From Actinomycetes bacterium (GTDB lineage: Bacteria > Actinomycetota > Acidimicrobiia > Acidimicrobiales > Microtrichaceae), in NCBI GenBank assembly GCA_023423215.1, contig JAFAFZ010000113.1:1-5645 (forward strand): a DNA stretch of 5,645 nt. The letters run 5' to 3'. A program made the position numbers and the translations under genes. Positions 1 through 5,259 of the stretch are shown here, piece by piece. Numbering within the stretch: the stretch's first letter is position 1; each line of letters starts with the position of its first letter. A model generated the notes under the pieces. It saw only the letters and a list, made by a program, of their open reading frames with translations. It did not search any database and was not told the DNA's origin.

Positions 1-7
1 CCGGCCC

Positions 8-47
8 GCGACTCCCCACCCGCTCCCCTGCCGGTCCGGGGAGTCGC
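8..47 (+). terminator. GC-rich hairpin at left edge, possible terminator of an upstream gene
   Basis: A perfect 10-bp inverted repeat is present: GCGACTCCCC (8-17) pairs with GGGGAGTCGC (38-47) around a 20-nt loop. It sits just before the first gene. No T-tract follows, so by classical rules it is not a standard intrinsic terminator, but high-GC actinobacteria often use such hairpins. It could also be a structured 5' leader of the gene starting at 90. What lies upstream is outside the window. Confidence 0.35.
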
Positions 48-89
48 ACCGGCTCGGGCACCGCCGTCGATACATCTCCCGCCGGCGCG

Positions 90-1292
90 GTGTCCGAGCC
101 AACTTCGACGGTGGCGGCCAGCCGCCACCACCACCGGCTGTCGGGCCTCGTCTCGTGGTTCGACCCGTCCAACCTGATGAGCTGGATGTTCCTCGGGCTG
201 CTGGCGCTCGGTCTGGTGCTGTGCGTGACGCAGCTGGTCCGCCCGGAGCTGGTCGTGTCGACCCCGGCCGTCCTGTTCTCGATCGTGTTCTGGACCCTGT
301 TCGCGATCCCGTGGCTGGTGTTCATCTCGCACCGCGAGCTGTTCTCCCGCCTGACCCGGCGCACCGCCGTGGTCGGGTTCCTCTGGGGCGGGTTCATCGC
401 CACCTTCGTGGTGTCGATGCCGGCCGAGATCGCCTTCCTCGACATCCTCACGAAGCTGACGAACCCGTCGTTCGTGGCCGACTGGGGTGCCGGTCTGACG
501 GCCGGGTGGATCGAGGAGATCGCCTGCGGCATCGGCATCGTGGCCGTGCTCGTCATCATGCGGGAGCGCTTGCGCTCGCCGTTCGAGATGATGGTGCTCG
601 GCATGTTCGTCGGCTTCGGCTTCCAGGTCGTCGAGGACCTCGAGTACATGCTCCACGGCCTCAACATGACCTTCGGCCAGGACGTGCTCACGAGCGTGTT
701 CCAGAGCTTCATGGGTCGTGTCGTGGTGGCCAGCTGGTGGAGCCACCAGCTCTTCACCGGCCTGTTCGGCGCCGGTCTCGGCTACCTGCTGGCGCGTGAC
801 ACGAAGCGCAAGCCGGCTGCGGCCGTCGGGCTGATCCTGGCCGCGATCATCGGCCACTCGTTCTGGGACTCCCCCATCCTGGCGAACGTCGGCAACGGCT
901 TCGTCGGCCCGCTCATCAAGGGCTTCATCCTGCTGGGCTTCTTCGTCTGGGTGTACCGCCGTGCGGCGGCGTCGGAGCGGGACTGGGTCGTCGACGTGCT
1001 CGGCGACGAGGTCACGGCCGGGGTCACGACCCAGGAGGACGTGGACTCCCTGGCGCCGAGCTACCACCGCCGACGCAAGGCCTGGCACCACCTGCACCAC
1101 GAGCACGGCAGGGACGCGGTCGAGGCCGAGAAGGCGTACCAGTCGGCGCTCATCCACCTGGCCGACGACCTGGTCGACGCCCGTGCGGGCGAACCGCTCC
1201 CGACCGTCGCCCAGCTCGACGCCGACCGCGACGAGGTGCAGCGCCTGCGCACCGCCCGTGACGAGGCCGTCGCCGCCCACTCGCGGCACTGA
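90..1292 (+). CDS. PrsW-like intramembrane metalloprotease family protein
   Basis: A 400-residue polytopic membrane protein, related by motif pattern to the PrsW family (part of the wider CAAX protease/bacteriocin-processing group), which cuts membrane-embedded substrates such as anti-sigma factors. Hydrophobic segments run at about 31-50, 58-80, 93-110, 138-157, 167-181, 221-235, 245-255 and 273-290. The four PrsW-type motifs are recognisable in order: paired Glu142-Glu143 (WIEEIACG), FQVVED with Glu182, SHQLFTG with His219, and HSFWD with His256. The usual Lys of EExxK is Cys146 here and the usual Asn after Glu182 is Asp. Residues 291-400 form a charged, probably cytoplasmic, helical tail not needed for the core fold. 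The GTG at 90 is the first plausible start. There is no clear ribosome site, and the frame is open back to the window edge, so the true start could lie earlier, although the hairpin at 8-47 argues against that. Substrate unknown. The gene converges on the minus-strand lipoprotein. Confidence 0.82.
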   Translation: MSEPTSTVAASRHHHRLSGLVSWFDPSNLMSWMFLGLLALGLVLCVTQLVRPELVVSTPAVLFSIVFWTLFAIPWLVFISHRELFSRLTRRTAVVGFLWGGFIATFVVSMPAEIAFLDILTKLTNPSFVADWGAGLTAGWIEEIACGIGIVAVLVIMRERLRSPFEMMVLGMFVGFGFQVVEDLEYMLHGLNMTFGQDVLTSVFQSFMGRVVVASWWSHQLFTGLFGAGLGYLLARDTKRKPAAAVGLILAAIIGHSFWDSPILANVGNGFVGPLIKGFILLGFFVWVYRRAAASERDWVVDVLGDEVTAGVTTQEDVDSLAPSYHRRRKAWHHLHHEHGRDAVEAEKAYQSALIHLADDLVDARAGEPLPTVAQLDADRDEVQRLRTARDEAVAAHSRH

Positions 1293-1332
1293 TCGCCCGA
1301 TCTTCCACCGATCCCCCGATCCCCCCGAGCCT

Positions 1333-1374
1333 GACGTGTCGTGGAGGCCCACACCTGGGCCTCACCGACACGTC
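1333..1374. repeat. Tandem palindrome, copy 1 (hairpin between convergent genes)
   Basis: Left arm GACGTGTCG (1333-1341) pairs perfectly with CGACACGTC (1366-1374). Inside a 2x2 mismatch, GAGGCCCA (1344-1351) pairs perfectly with TGGGCCTC (1356-1363), closing a CACC loop. The total is 17 base pairs in 42 nt. It starts 41 bp after the stop of the membrane protease gene and is followed 71 bp later by a second copy. The position between convergent genes fits a bidirectional terminator; the near-symmetry also fits a small dispersed palindromic repeat family. No T-tract is visible on either strand. Confidence 0.7.
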
Positions 1375-1401
1375 GGTTCGCGTTCCGGCCCGGTCTCGGC
1401 G

Positions 1402-1447
1402 TCGACGCGTCCGTGAGGTCCACATCTCGGCCTCACCGACACGTCGA
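1402..1447. repeat. Tandem palindrome, copy 2 (hairpin between convergent genes)
   Basis: Second copy of the element at 1333-1374. The 42-bp cores (1333-1374 and 1404-1445) match at 35 positions by my count, and an 18-bp block GGCCTCACCGACACGTCG is identical (1358-1375 and 1429-1446). Pairing here is 1402-1407 with 1442-1447, 1409-1411 with 1438-1440, 1413-1418 with 1431-1436, then a G-U and a C-G pair closing an 8-nt loop. The two single mismatches are at 1408/1441 and 1412/1437. Read from the minus strand, it lies about 57 bp past the stop of the binding lipoprotein. The rest of the 1293-1503 gap holds short CGATCCCC runs (about 1311-1325) and nothing I can name. Confidence 0.65.
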
Positions 1448-1503
1448 GGTCGCGAGGGGCGGAGGGGATGCGCAACGAGCTCGGCGATCGTCGTCAGCAG
1501 CGC

Positions 1504-2517
1504 CTAGGTGAGCACGGACCGGAGCTCTGGCACGAGCTCGTCCAGGACGAACGGGATCGAGCGCACGCTCGGAAGACGAAGTGCGGCGATGGTCCCGGGC
1601 TGGGCCTCCACGTAGCGACCGGCGACGACGACCGGGAGCTGCTGGAACACCTCTCGGGCGGTGAACTCATCGGCGACCGACGAGTCGAACGACCCGAGGA
1701 CGAGCACGTCAGCGTCGAGCAGGTCCAGGCGCTCCAGTCCGACGTCGGCCTGGGTCTGGCCCTCGGGGGCCAGCGCAGGGAGCTCCTCGAGCTGCGCCGG
1801 TGGAGTCGTGAACCCGAGCTCACCGAGGAAGATCCGCGCGTAGTCCTCCTCGCCGAACACCATCGTGGCTGCTGCGGCGTCGAAGATGCCGCCGAAGGAC
1901 AGCGTCGCGCCGGCGAACTCGGGGTTGTCCGCAGCGGTGTCCGCGATCGAGGTCTCCACCTCGTCGATCAGCCGTCGCCCATCCTCCTCGCGCCCGAGTG
2001 CCGCTGCGATCTCCATGGTGTGCTCCGCCCAGCTCATCCCGGTCGGGTCGGCGCTCGCCGCAACCGTCGGGGCGATCTCCGAGAGCAGCTCGTACTGCTG
2101 CTCCGCATCGGTGTAGAGGTTGACCGCGAAGATCAGGTCGGGCTCGAGCGCCGCAACCTGCTCGATGTTGACCGACCCGTCCGCACCGACCTCCAACGGC
2201 TCGGTCGCAGCGAGCTGTGGCGCCCCGTCGATCCACGGGAAGAACGGACCCGTGCCGAACCCCGTGTTCTCGTACGCGGCGACGGGTTCGATGCCCAGCG
2301 CCACCAAGGTGTCCGCATCGGTCGCCCCGACCGCGACGATCCTCTGCGGATCATCGGGAACTTCGGTGACGCCGAAGCGGTGCGCCACCGAGGAGCCACC
2401 CGTCGCGGTCGAAGTCGTGTCGTCGGCATCGCTGCACGCCGTGACGAGCAGCGTGGTGGCGAGCACTGCGATGGCGAGCGAGAGGAACCTGGGACGAACC
2501 GACATGGGGCGGGACAT
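1504..2517 (-). CDS. Iron-siderophore/cobalamin-type ABC transporter substrate-binding lipoprotein
   Basis: A 337-residue secreted lipoprotein of the FepB/FhuD/BtuF-like binding-protein family (Peripla_BP_2 fold), which captures a ferric siderophore or related chelate outside the membrane and hands it to an ABC permease. A basic n-region (MSRPMSVRPR) and hydrophobic stretch 11-25 lead to lipobox VTAC with the lipidated Cys28. A Ser/Thr-rich linker (about 29-44) follows. The family signature DPQRIVAVGATDADTLVALG (56-75) opens the first lobe. NIEQVAALEPDLIFA (117-131) is the typical strand-helix-strand step, and the second lobe spans about 203-310. Length is normal. The ATG at 2517 is used; a second in-frame ATG (residue 5) would also leave an intact signal peptide. 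There is no Shine-Dalgarno upstream and a palindrome abuts the start, so the message may be leaderless. No permease or ATPase gene is adjacent, so the transporter partner must be elsewhere. Ligand identity cannot be read from the sequence. It is divergent from the TetR-type gene. Confidence 0.9.
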   Translation of the reverse strand: MSRPMSVRPRFLSLAIAVLATTLLVTACSDADDTTSTATGGSSVAHRFGVTEVPDDPQRIVAVGATDADTLVALGIEPVAAYENTGFGTGPFFPWIDGAPQLAATEPLEVGADGSVNIEQVAALEPDLIFAVNLYTDAEQQYELLSEIAPTVAASADPTGMSWAEHTMEIAAALGREEDGRRLIDEVETSIADTAADNPEFAGATLSFGGIFDAAAATMVFGEEDYARIFLGELGFTTPPAQLEELPALAPEGQTQADVGLERLDLLDADVLVLGSFDSSVADEFTAREVFQQLPVVVAGRYVEAQPGTIAALRLPSVRSIPFVLDELVPELRSVLT

Positions 2518-2535
2518 TAGGTCTACCTATCATCA
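2517..2535 (-). promoter_or_regulatory. Palindromic operator, DtxR/IdeR-like half box, at the lipoprotein start
   Basis: On the minus strand the 19 bases ending at the A of the ATG read TGATGATAGGTAGACCTAA. They contain the perfect palindrome TAGGT-AG-ACCTA (2518-2529). Compared with the known actinobacterial iron-box consensus TTAGGTTAGGCTAACCTAA, I count 13 of 19 matches, including the whole ACCTAA end. The left AGGT half is not at the proper spacing. TAGGTA (2524-2529) lies exactly 6 nt before the ATG, where the -10 element of a leaderless promoter would be, though it lacks the usual final T. A repressor bound here would block the lipoprotein promoter. Binding could be by an iron repressor or by the divergent TetR protein; the sequence alone does not decide. 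Confidence 0.45.
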
Positions 2536-2567
2536 GGTGACAAGTTGTAGCTTAAGGTTCGAGGCGG
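2528..2567 (+). promoter_or_regulatory. Probable promoter and leader of the TetR-type gene
   Basis: The 58-bp divergent gap must hold the regulator's promoter. TATCAT (2528-2533) matches the -10 consensus at 5 of 6 positions, and TAAGGT (2553-2558) is a second TAnnnT candidate. No convincing -35 is seen for either. ACAA-G-TTGT (2540-2548) is a 9-bp palindrome that could be part of an operator. GAGGCGG (2561-2567) is a possible ribosome site for the TTG at 2576. TATCAT overlaps the TAGGT/ACCTA palindrome, so one bound protein could silence both directions. Confidence 0.35.
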
Positions 2568-2575
2568 CGGTCGGG

Positions 2576-3187
2576 TTGAATGGAGGCATCGATCCACACC
2601 CTGCTCCGCACCCCGCCACCGTCGACCGACGACGACGACGGCGTCAGATCGCCGGCACCGAGGCCATCGTCGCCGCAGTGCTCGCCGTCGGCTGGGAGCG
2701 CTTGACGCTCGAAGCCGTCGCTCGCCAGCTGGGCGTGAGCCACAGCTCGCTGTACAAGCACGTGCGGAACCGGGAGGAGCTGGTGGCGGTCGCCGTCGAA
2801 CACGTGGTCACCCAGCTGCCGCCACCCGCCCTCACCGCCGACTCCTTGTCGTTGCTGGAAGGCGAGGGCTGGGCGATGTGGAACATGCTCGAGGAGCAGC
2901 CGGGGCTCGCTCTCGAGATGTCGGTCCAGAGCGTTCCGCCCCCCGCCGCCGACGCACGCGCGGACCAGGTCGTCGCAGCACTCGTCGGCGCCGGGTACAG
3001 CGGCGACGACGCGCTCCTCGCGACGGATCTCGTGTACGACCTCGCGTTCGACGTCGCGCTCCGATCCCATCACCTGCGGATCCACCACCCGGAACCCGAG
3101 GGGTTCCAGCCACCTCGCGAGTGGTTCCAGAAGAAGCTGAACGTGGTCCTCGCAGGAGTCGCCGAGGTGCTGGCACCACGCCCGTGA
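2576..3187 (+). CDS. TetR-family transcriptional regulator
   Basis: About 203 residues, typical TetR size. The N-terminal DNA-binding domain starts at the basic run RRRRRRQIAG (18-27), continues through the first helix (about 28-40), and has the helix-turn-helix LTLEAVARQLGVSHSSLYKH (43-62) followed by VRNREEL, a standard TetR pattern. The C-terminal ligand-binding domain (about 75-203) is all-helical and I cannot assign a ligand. The start is uncertain. TTG at 2576 is the best in-frame choice, with GAGGCGG 8 bp upstream. GTG at 2537 is also in frame but lacks a ribosome site and sits on the likely promoter. An ATG at 2580 is in another frame. The open frame runs far upstream over the antisense lipoprotein, which is not meaningful. 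The divergent arrangement with the binding lipoprotein suggests it controls that gene and itself, as is usual for TetR proteins; this is inference. Confidence 0.82.
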   Translation: MNGGIDPHPAPHPATVDRRRRRRQIAGTEAIVAAVLAVGWERLTLEAVARQLGVSHSSLYKHVRNREELVAVAVEHVVTQLPPPALTADSLSLLEGEGWAMWNMLEEQPGLALEMSVQSVPPPAADARADQVVAALVGAGYSGDDALLATDLVYDLAFDVALRSHHLRIHHPEPEGFQPPREWFQKKLNVVLAGVAEVLAPRP

Positions 3188-3211
3188 CATCGGCAGCGTC
3201 ATGCCGACGTC
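3186..3211. terminator. Hairpin across the convergent TetR/ligase junction
   Basis: GACaTCGGCA (3186-3195) pairs with TGCCGAcGTC (3202-3211) with a single A-C mismatch, giving 9 pairs around the 6-nt loop GCGTCA. It overlaps the stop codon of the TetR gene and ends 11 bp before the last codon of the ligase, so it could serve both directions of this 34-bp convergent gap. No T-tract follows on either strand. Confidence 0.4.
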
Positions 3212-3221
3212 GCGCACGGAT

Positions 3222-4679
3222 TCAGTTCAGGCGTTCTGCTCGCAGCGCGGAGCGTCGCACCTTGCCGGCGTCGTCGCGCAGGGGTTCGTCCAGGCGCTCG
3301 AAGCTGACGGGCAGCTTGTAGCCGACGAGCCGCTCCTTCAGGTGCGCCACCAGCTCGGTGTCGCCCACGGGCTCGGCCAGCTGCAGGATGGCGTGCGGCG
3401 CGTTGCCCTTGTCGGCATGCGGTAGACCGATCACGCAGGCCTCGATCACGGCGGGGTGCTCGACCAGCGCTGCCTCGACCTCGGCCGGGTACACGTTCGA
3501 ACCGCCGACGACGATCATGTCGGTCTCGCGGTCGCTCAAGTAGAGGAAGCCGTCCGCGTCCAGGTGGCCGATGTCGCCCAGGCACTCCCAGCCGCCCTCG
3601 GCCGCGTGGGACTCGGCGCCCAGGTACTCGTAGGTCGGCCTCGAGTGGTCGGCCGAGCGCATCCAGACGTGACCCGTCCGGTCGGGTCCGAGCCGGTTGC
3701 CCTCGGCGTCGCGGATCTCGAGCTCACCCCCCAGGGGCAGCCCGACCGAGCCGGGGTGGTCGAGCCACTGCTGCCCCGTGATGATCGTCGCCATCATCCC
3801 CTCGGTGCCGCCGTAGAGCTCCCACACCCGCTCCGGGCCGAGCCAGTCGATGTAGGCCTGCTTCAGCGACGGCGGGCACGGCGCCGCCATGTGGAACAGC
3901 ACCCGCAGCGACGACAGGTCACGGCCGAGCCGTTCGTCCTCCGGCAGCGCCAGCACACGGCTCATCATCGTCGGCACGGCGTACACCCAGTCGATCCGGT
4001 GCCGCTCGATCAGCTCGAGCATCCGGGAGGCGTCGAAGCGCTCCATGATGACGATCGTCGCCCCGATGAGCACGCCGGCGTGGCCGTACATGAACGGTCC
4101 GTTGTGGTGCTGGGGTCCGGTCACCAGCTGGACGCCGCCCGGCACCATGTCCGTGTAGTACTGGTGCACGGTGGCGTTGAACAGCGTCGCCGGGTGGGTC
4201 GACACGATGATCTTGGGCCGACCGGTGCTGCCGCCCGAGGTCGGCGCCTTGATCGAGCGGGCGATGCGCGGCGGAAGCGGCGAGTCGTCGCTGACCTCGG
4301 GCTCGAACCCGACCGGGATCGTCGGACGTCCGCCGGCCTCGTCCGGGTCGACGCCGACCACCAGCGCCGGATCGGCCAGCTCGATGATCGCCTGGCGCTC
4401 GCGACGCGGGAGCCGGTCCGACACGGGTTGCGGGGTCGCGCCCGCCTTCCACGTCGCGATCGTCGCCTCGACGAACTCGATGCCGTTCGGCAGCCCGATC
4501 GTCACGAGGCTGTCCGGCGTGACGCCGAGCGACTCGTAGGCACGCGCGAGCCGGTTGGTGCGCGACTCGAGCTGCGCCCGCGTGACCATCCGGTCGCCGA
4601 CGATGATCGCCGGCCGGTCCGGATCCTCGGCCGCCAACGCAGCTAGCCCCTCGCCGATCGAGCGCTCCGAGTCGTCCAC
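3222..4679 (-). CDS. Acyl-CoA ligase (AMP-binding, class I adenylate-forming enzyme)
   Basis: A 485-residue cytoplasmic enzyme that activates a carboxylic acid with ATP to an acyl-adenylate and then to the CoA thioester. Motifs appear in order: the phosphate-binding loop TSGGSTGRPK (147-156), HHNGPF (191-196), YGGTEG (289-294) for adenine/AMP contact, GDIGHLDADGFLYLSDRETD (368-387) with the ribose-binding Asp369 and hinge Arg384, GGSNVYPAEVE (392-402), and the C-terminal GKVRR with the catalytic Lys473. All key residues are intact and the length is usual for the family. The HNGPF stretch recalls bile-acid/steroid-side-chain and related CoA ligases, but the substrate cannot be fixed from this; medium- or long-chain fatty acids are possible. 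I chose GTG at 4679 because AGGGGG lies 4 nt upstream and the family's N-terminus starts about there. A TTG at 4718 would add 13 unlikely residues and lies inside a hairpin. It stands alone on its strand, after a deaminase remnant. Confidence 0.93.
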   Translation of the reverse strand: MDDSERSIGEGLAALAAEDPDRPAIIVGDRMVTRAQLESRTNRLARAYESLGVTPDSLVTIGLPNGIEFVEATIATWKAGATPQPVSDRLPRRERQAIIELADPALVVGVDPDEAGGRPTIPVGFEPEVSDDSPLPPRIARSIKAPTSGGSTGRPKIIVSTHPATLFNATVHQYYTDMVPGGVQLVTGPQHHNGPFMYGHAGVLIGATIVIMERFDASRMLELIERHRIDWVYAVPTMMSRVLALPEDERLGRDLSSLRVLFHMAAPCPPSLKQAYIDWLGPERVWELYGGTEGMMATIITGQQWLDHPGSVGLPLGGELEIRDAEGNRLGPDRTGHVWMRSADHSRPTYEYLGAESHAAEGGWECLGDIGHLDADGFLYLSDRETDMIVVGGSNVYPAEVEAALVEHPAVIEACVIGLPHADKGNAPHAILQLAEPVGDTELVAHLKERLVGYKLPVSFERLDEPLRDDAGKVRRSALRAERLN

Positions 4680-4683
4680 GTGT

Positions 4684-4689
4684 CCCCCT
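4684..4689 (-). promoter_or_regulatory. Ribosome binding site that decides the ligase start
   Basis: On the minus strand AGGGGG is followed by ACAC and then GTG (4679-4677). The purine-rich block and 4-nt spacing fit a Shine-Dalgarno sequence and favour this GTG over the upstream TTG at 4718. Confidence 0.55.
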
Positions 4690-4702
4690 GTCGTCCCGGC
4701 GG

Positions 4703-4733
4703 GGCCCGGTCGTCCCAACGGTCGGACCGGGCC
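4703..4733 (-). terminator. Strong GC hairpin between deaminase remnant and acyl-CoA ligase
   Basis: GGCCCGGTC (4703-4711) pairs perfectly with GACCGGGCC (4725-4733) around a 13-nt loop. In minus-strand transcripts it starts 15 nt after the deaminase stop and ends 23 nt before the ligase start codon. It may terminate transcription from the PadR/deaminase side or structure the ligase leader. There is no T-tract. Confidence 0.45.
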
Positions 4734-4748
4734 GGATCGGGGTCGACC

Positions 4749-5167
4749 CTAGGACAGGAGCACGCCCTCCGACGCGGCGTACGCGTCGAGCTCGGCCAGG
4801 TACGCCGCTCGTGCGCGATCGCTGAGCCAGGCGACCTCGGACCCGTTCCGGGCGAGCTGCACCAGCTCGGCGCGCTCCAGGCCGGCTTCGGCCGCCAGCG
4901 CGGCGTAGTTCTCGTCCATGTAGGCACCGAAGTAGGCCGGATCGTCCGAGTCGACCGGCACCTTCGCGCCGCGACGCAGCAGGTCGACGATCTCGGTCGC
5001 CTCCGTGTCACCGGTGACGAACGCGTTCGAGACCGGGCAGCACGTGAAGCCGATGCCCCGGCGGACGACTCGTCGACCAGCGCCGGGTCCTCGACGATGT
5101 TGGTGCCGTGGCGCGGCGTCGAGGTGGCGGTGTCGGCCGGGGCCGGGGCGGTGAGGTCGATCGTCAT
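4749..5167 (-). pseudogene. Adenosine/adenine deaminase remnant (internal deletion plus frameshift)
   Basis: The C-terminal half of a metal-dependent purine deaminase of the adenosine deaminase family, which normally turns adenosine or adenine into inosine or hypoxanthine. From ATG 5167 the frame reads 33 residues: an N-terminal leader (MTIDLTAPAPADTATSTP) joined directly to RHGTNIVEDPALVDE, which in intact enzymes lies well past residue 150. Between 5069 and 5068 one base is missing: DE should run on as DE-L-VRRGIGF, but the frame moves and GIGFTCCPVSN, the metal/catalytic segment VDSDDPAYFGAY and the C-terminus follow in the other frame down to the TAG at 4749. Restored, it would be 139 residues against roughly 330-350 for the family. 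The N-terminal HxH zinc ligands, the third zinc His and the catalytic Glu are absent, so activity is not expected even if the frameshift is a sequencing error. The SDDPAYFG form resembles adenine-deaminase-type members. A GTG at 5195 opens the shifted frame but codes nonsense before the shift point. Lies downstream of the PadR gene on the same strand. Confidence 0.78.
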
Positions 5168-5173
5168 CGCCGG

Positions 5174-5179
5174 ACGGTA
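5174..5179 (-). promoter_or_regulatory. Possible leaderless -10 element of the deaminase remnant
   Basis: On the minus strand TACCGT (TAnnnT) is followed by exactly 6 nt and then the ATG at 5167, the spacing of actinobacterial leaderless promoters. No -35 is recognisable, and a six-base match in this composition can be chance. It modestly supports 5167 as the ancestral start. Confidence 0.25.
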
Positions 5180-5259
5180 CGACCGCCTCGCTCACCGGGT
5201 CCCCGCCCCGACGCCACGTCCACGCGCGGTTGACAGACCGCCCGCCACCCCCGCCGGCG

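Noticed and set aside
1311..1325. CGATCCCC short direct repeats after the protease gene
   Set aside because: Two short adjacent runs of simple sequence, with no pairing or known signal.
1333..1447. CRISPR-like array from repeated CCTCACCGACACGTCG
   Set aside because: There are only two copies, each a self-complementary hairpin, with no set of spacers of regular length and no cas genes nearby.
1468..2520. Long plus-strand open frame (350 codons) covering the lipoprotein gene
   Set aside because: It is antisense to a clear lipoprotein with signal peptide and family motifs. Its composition (Arg/Asp/Glu/Gly-rich, low complexity) is what the complementary strand of a GC-rich gene gives.
2580..2705. 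Small 41-codon gene from ATG 2580
   Set aside because: It overlaps the TetR DNA-binding domain in another frame, and its Pro/Ser/Asp-rich sequence has no recognisable features.
3456..4646. Long plus-strand open frame (396 codons) antisense to the acyl-CoA ligase
   Set aside because: The ligase frame has every adenylation motif. The antisense product is Arg/Val/Asp-rich with no recognisable domain and no ribosome site.
4680..4718. Longer ligase start at TTG 4718
   Set aside because: The 13 extra residues are Gly/Pro-rich and unlike the family, the codon lies within a hairpin, and GTG 4679 has a well-spaced AGGGGG.
5230..5235. TTGACA as a -35 promoter element
   Set aside because: It is on the plus strand, where it would drive transcription antisense to the PadR gene. 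No -10 hexamer is found at 16-19 bp downstream.
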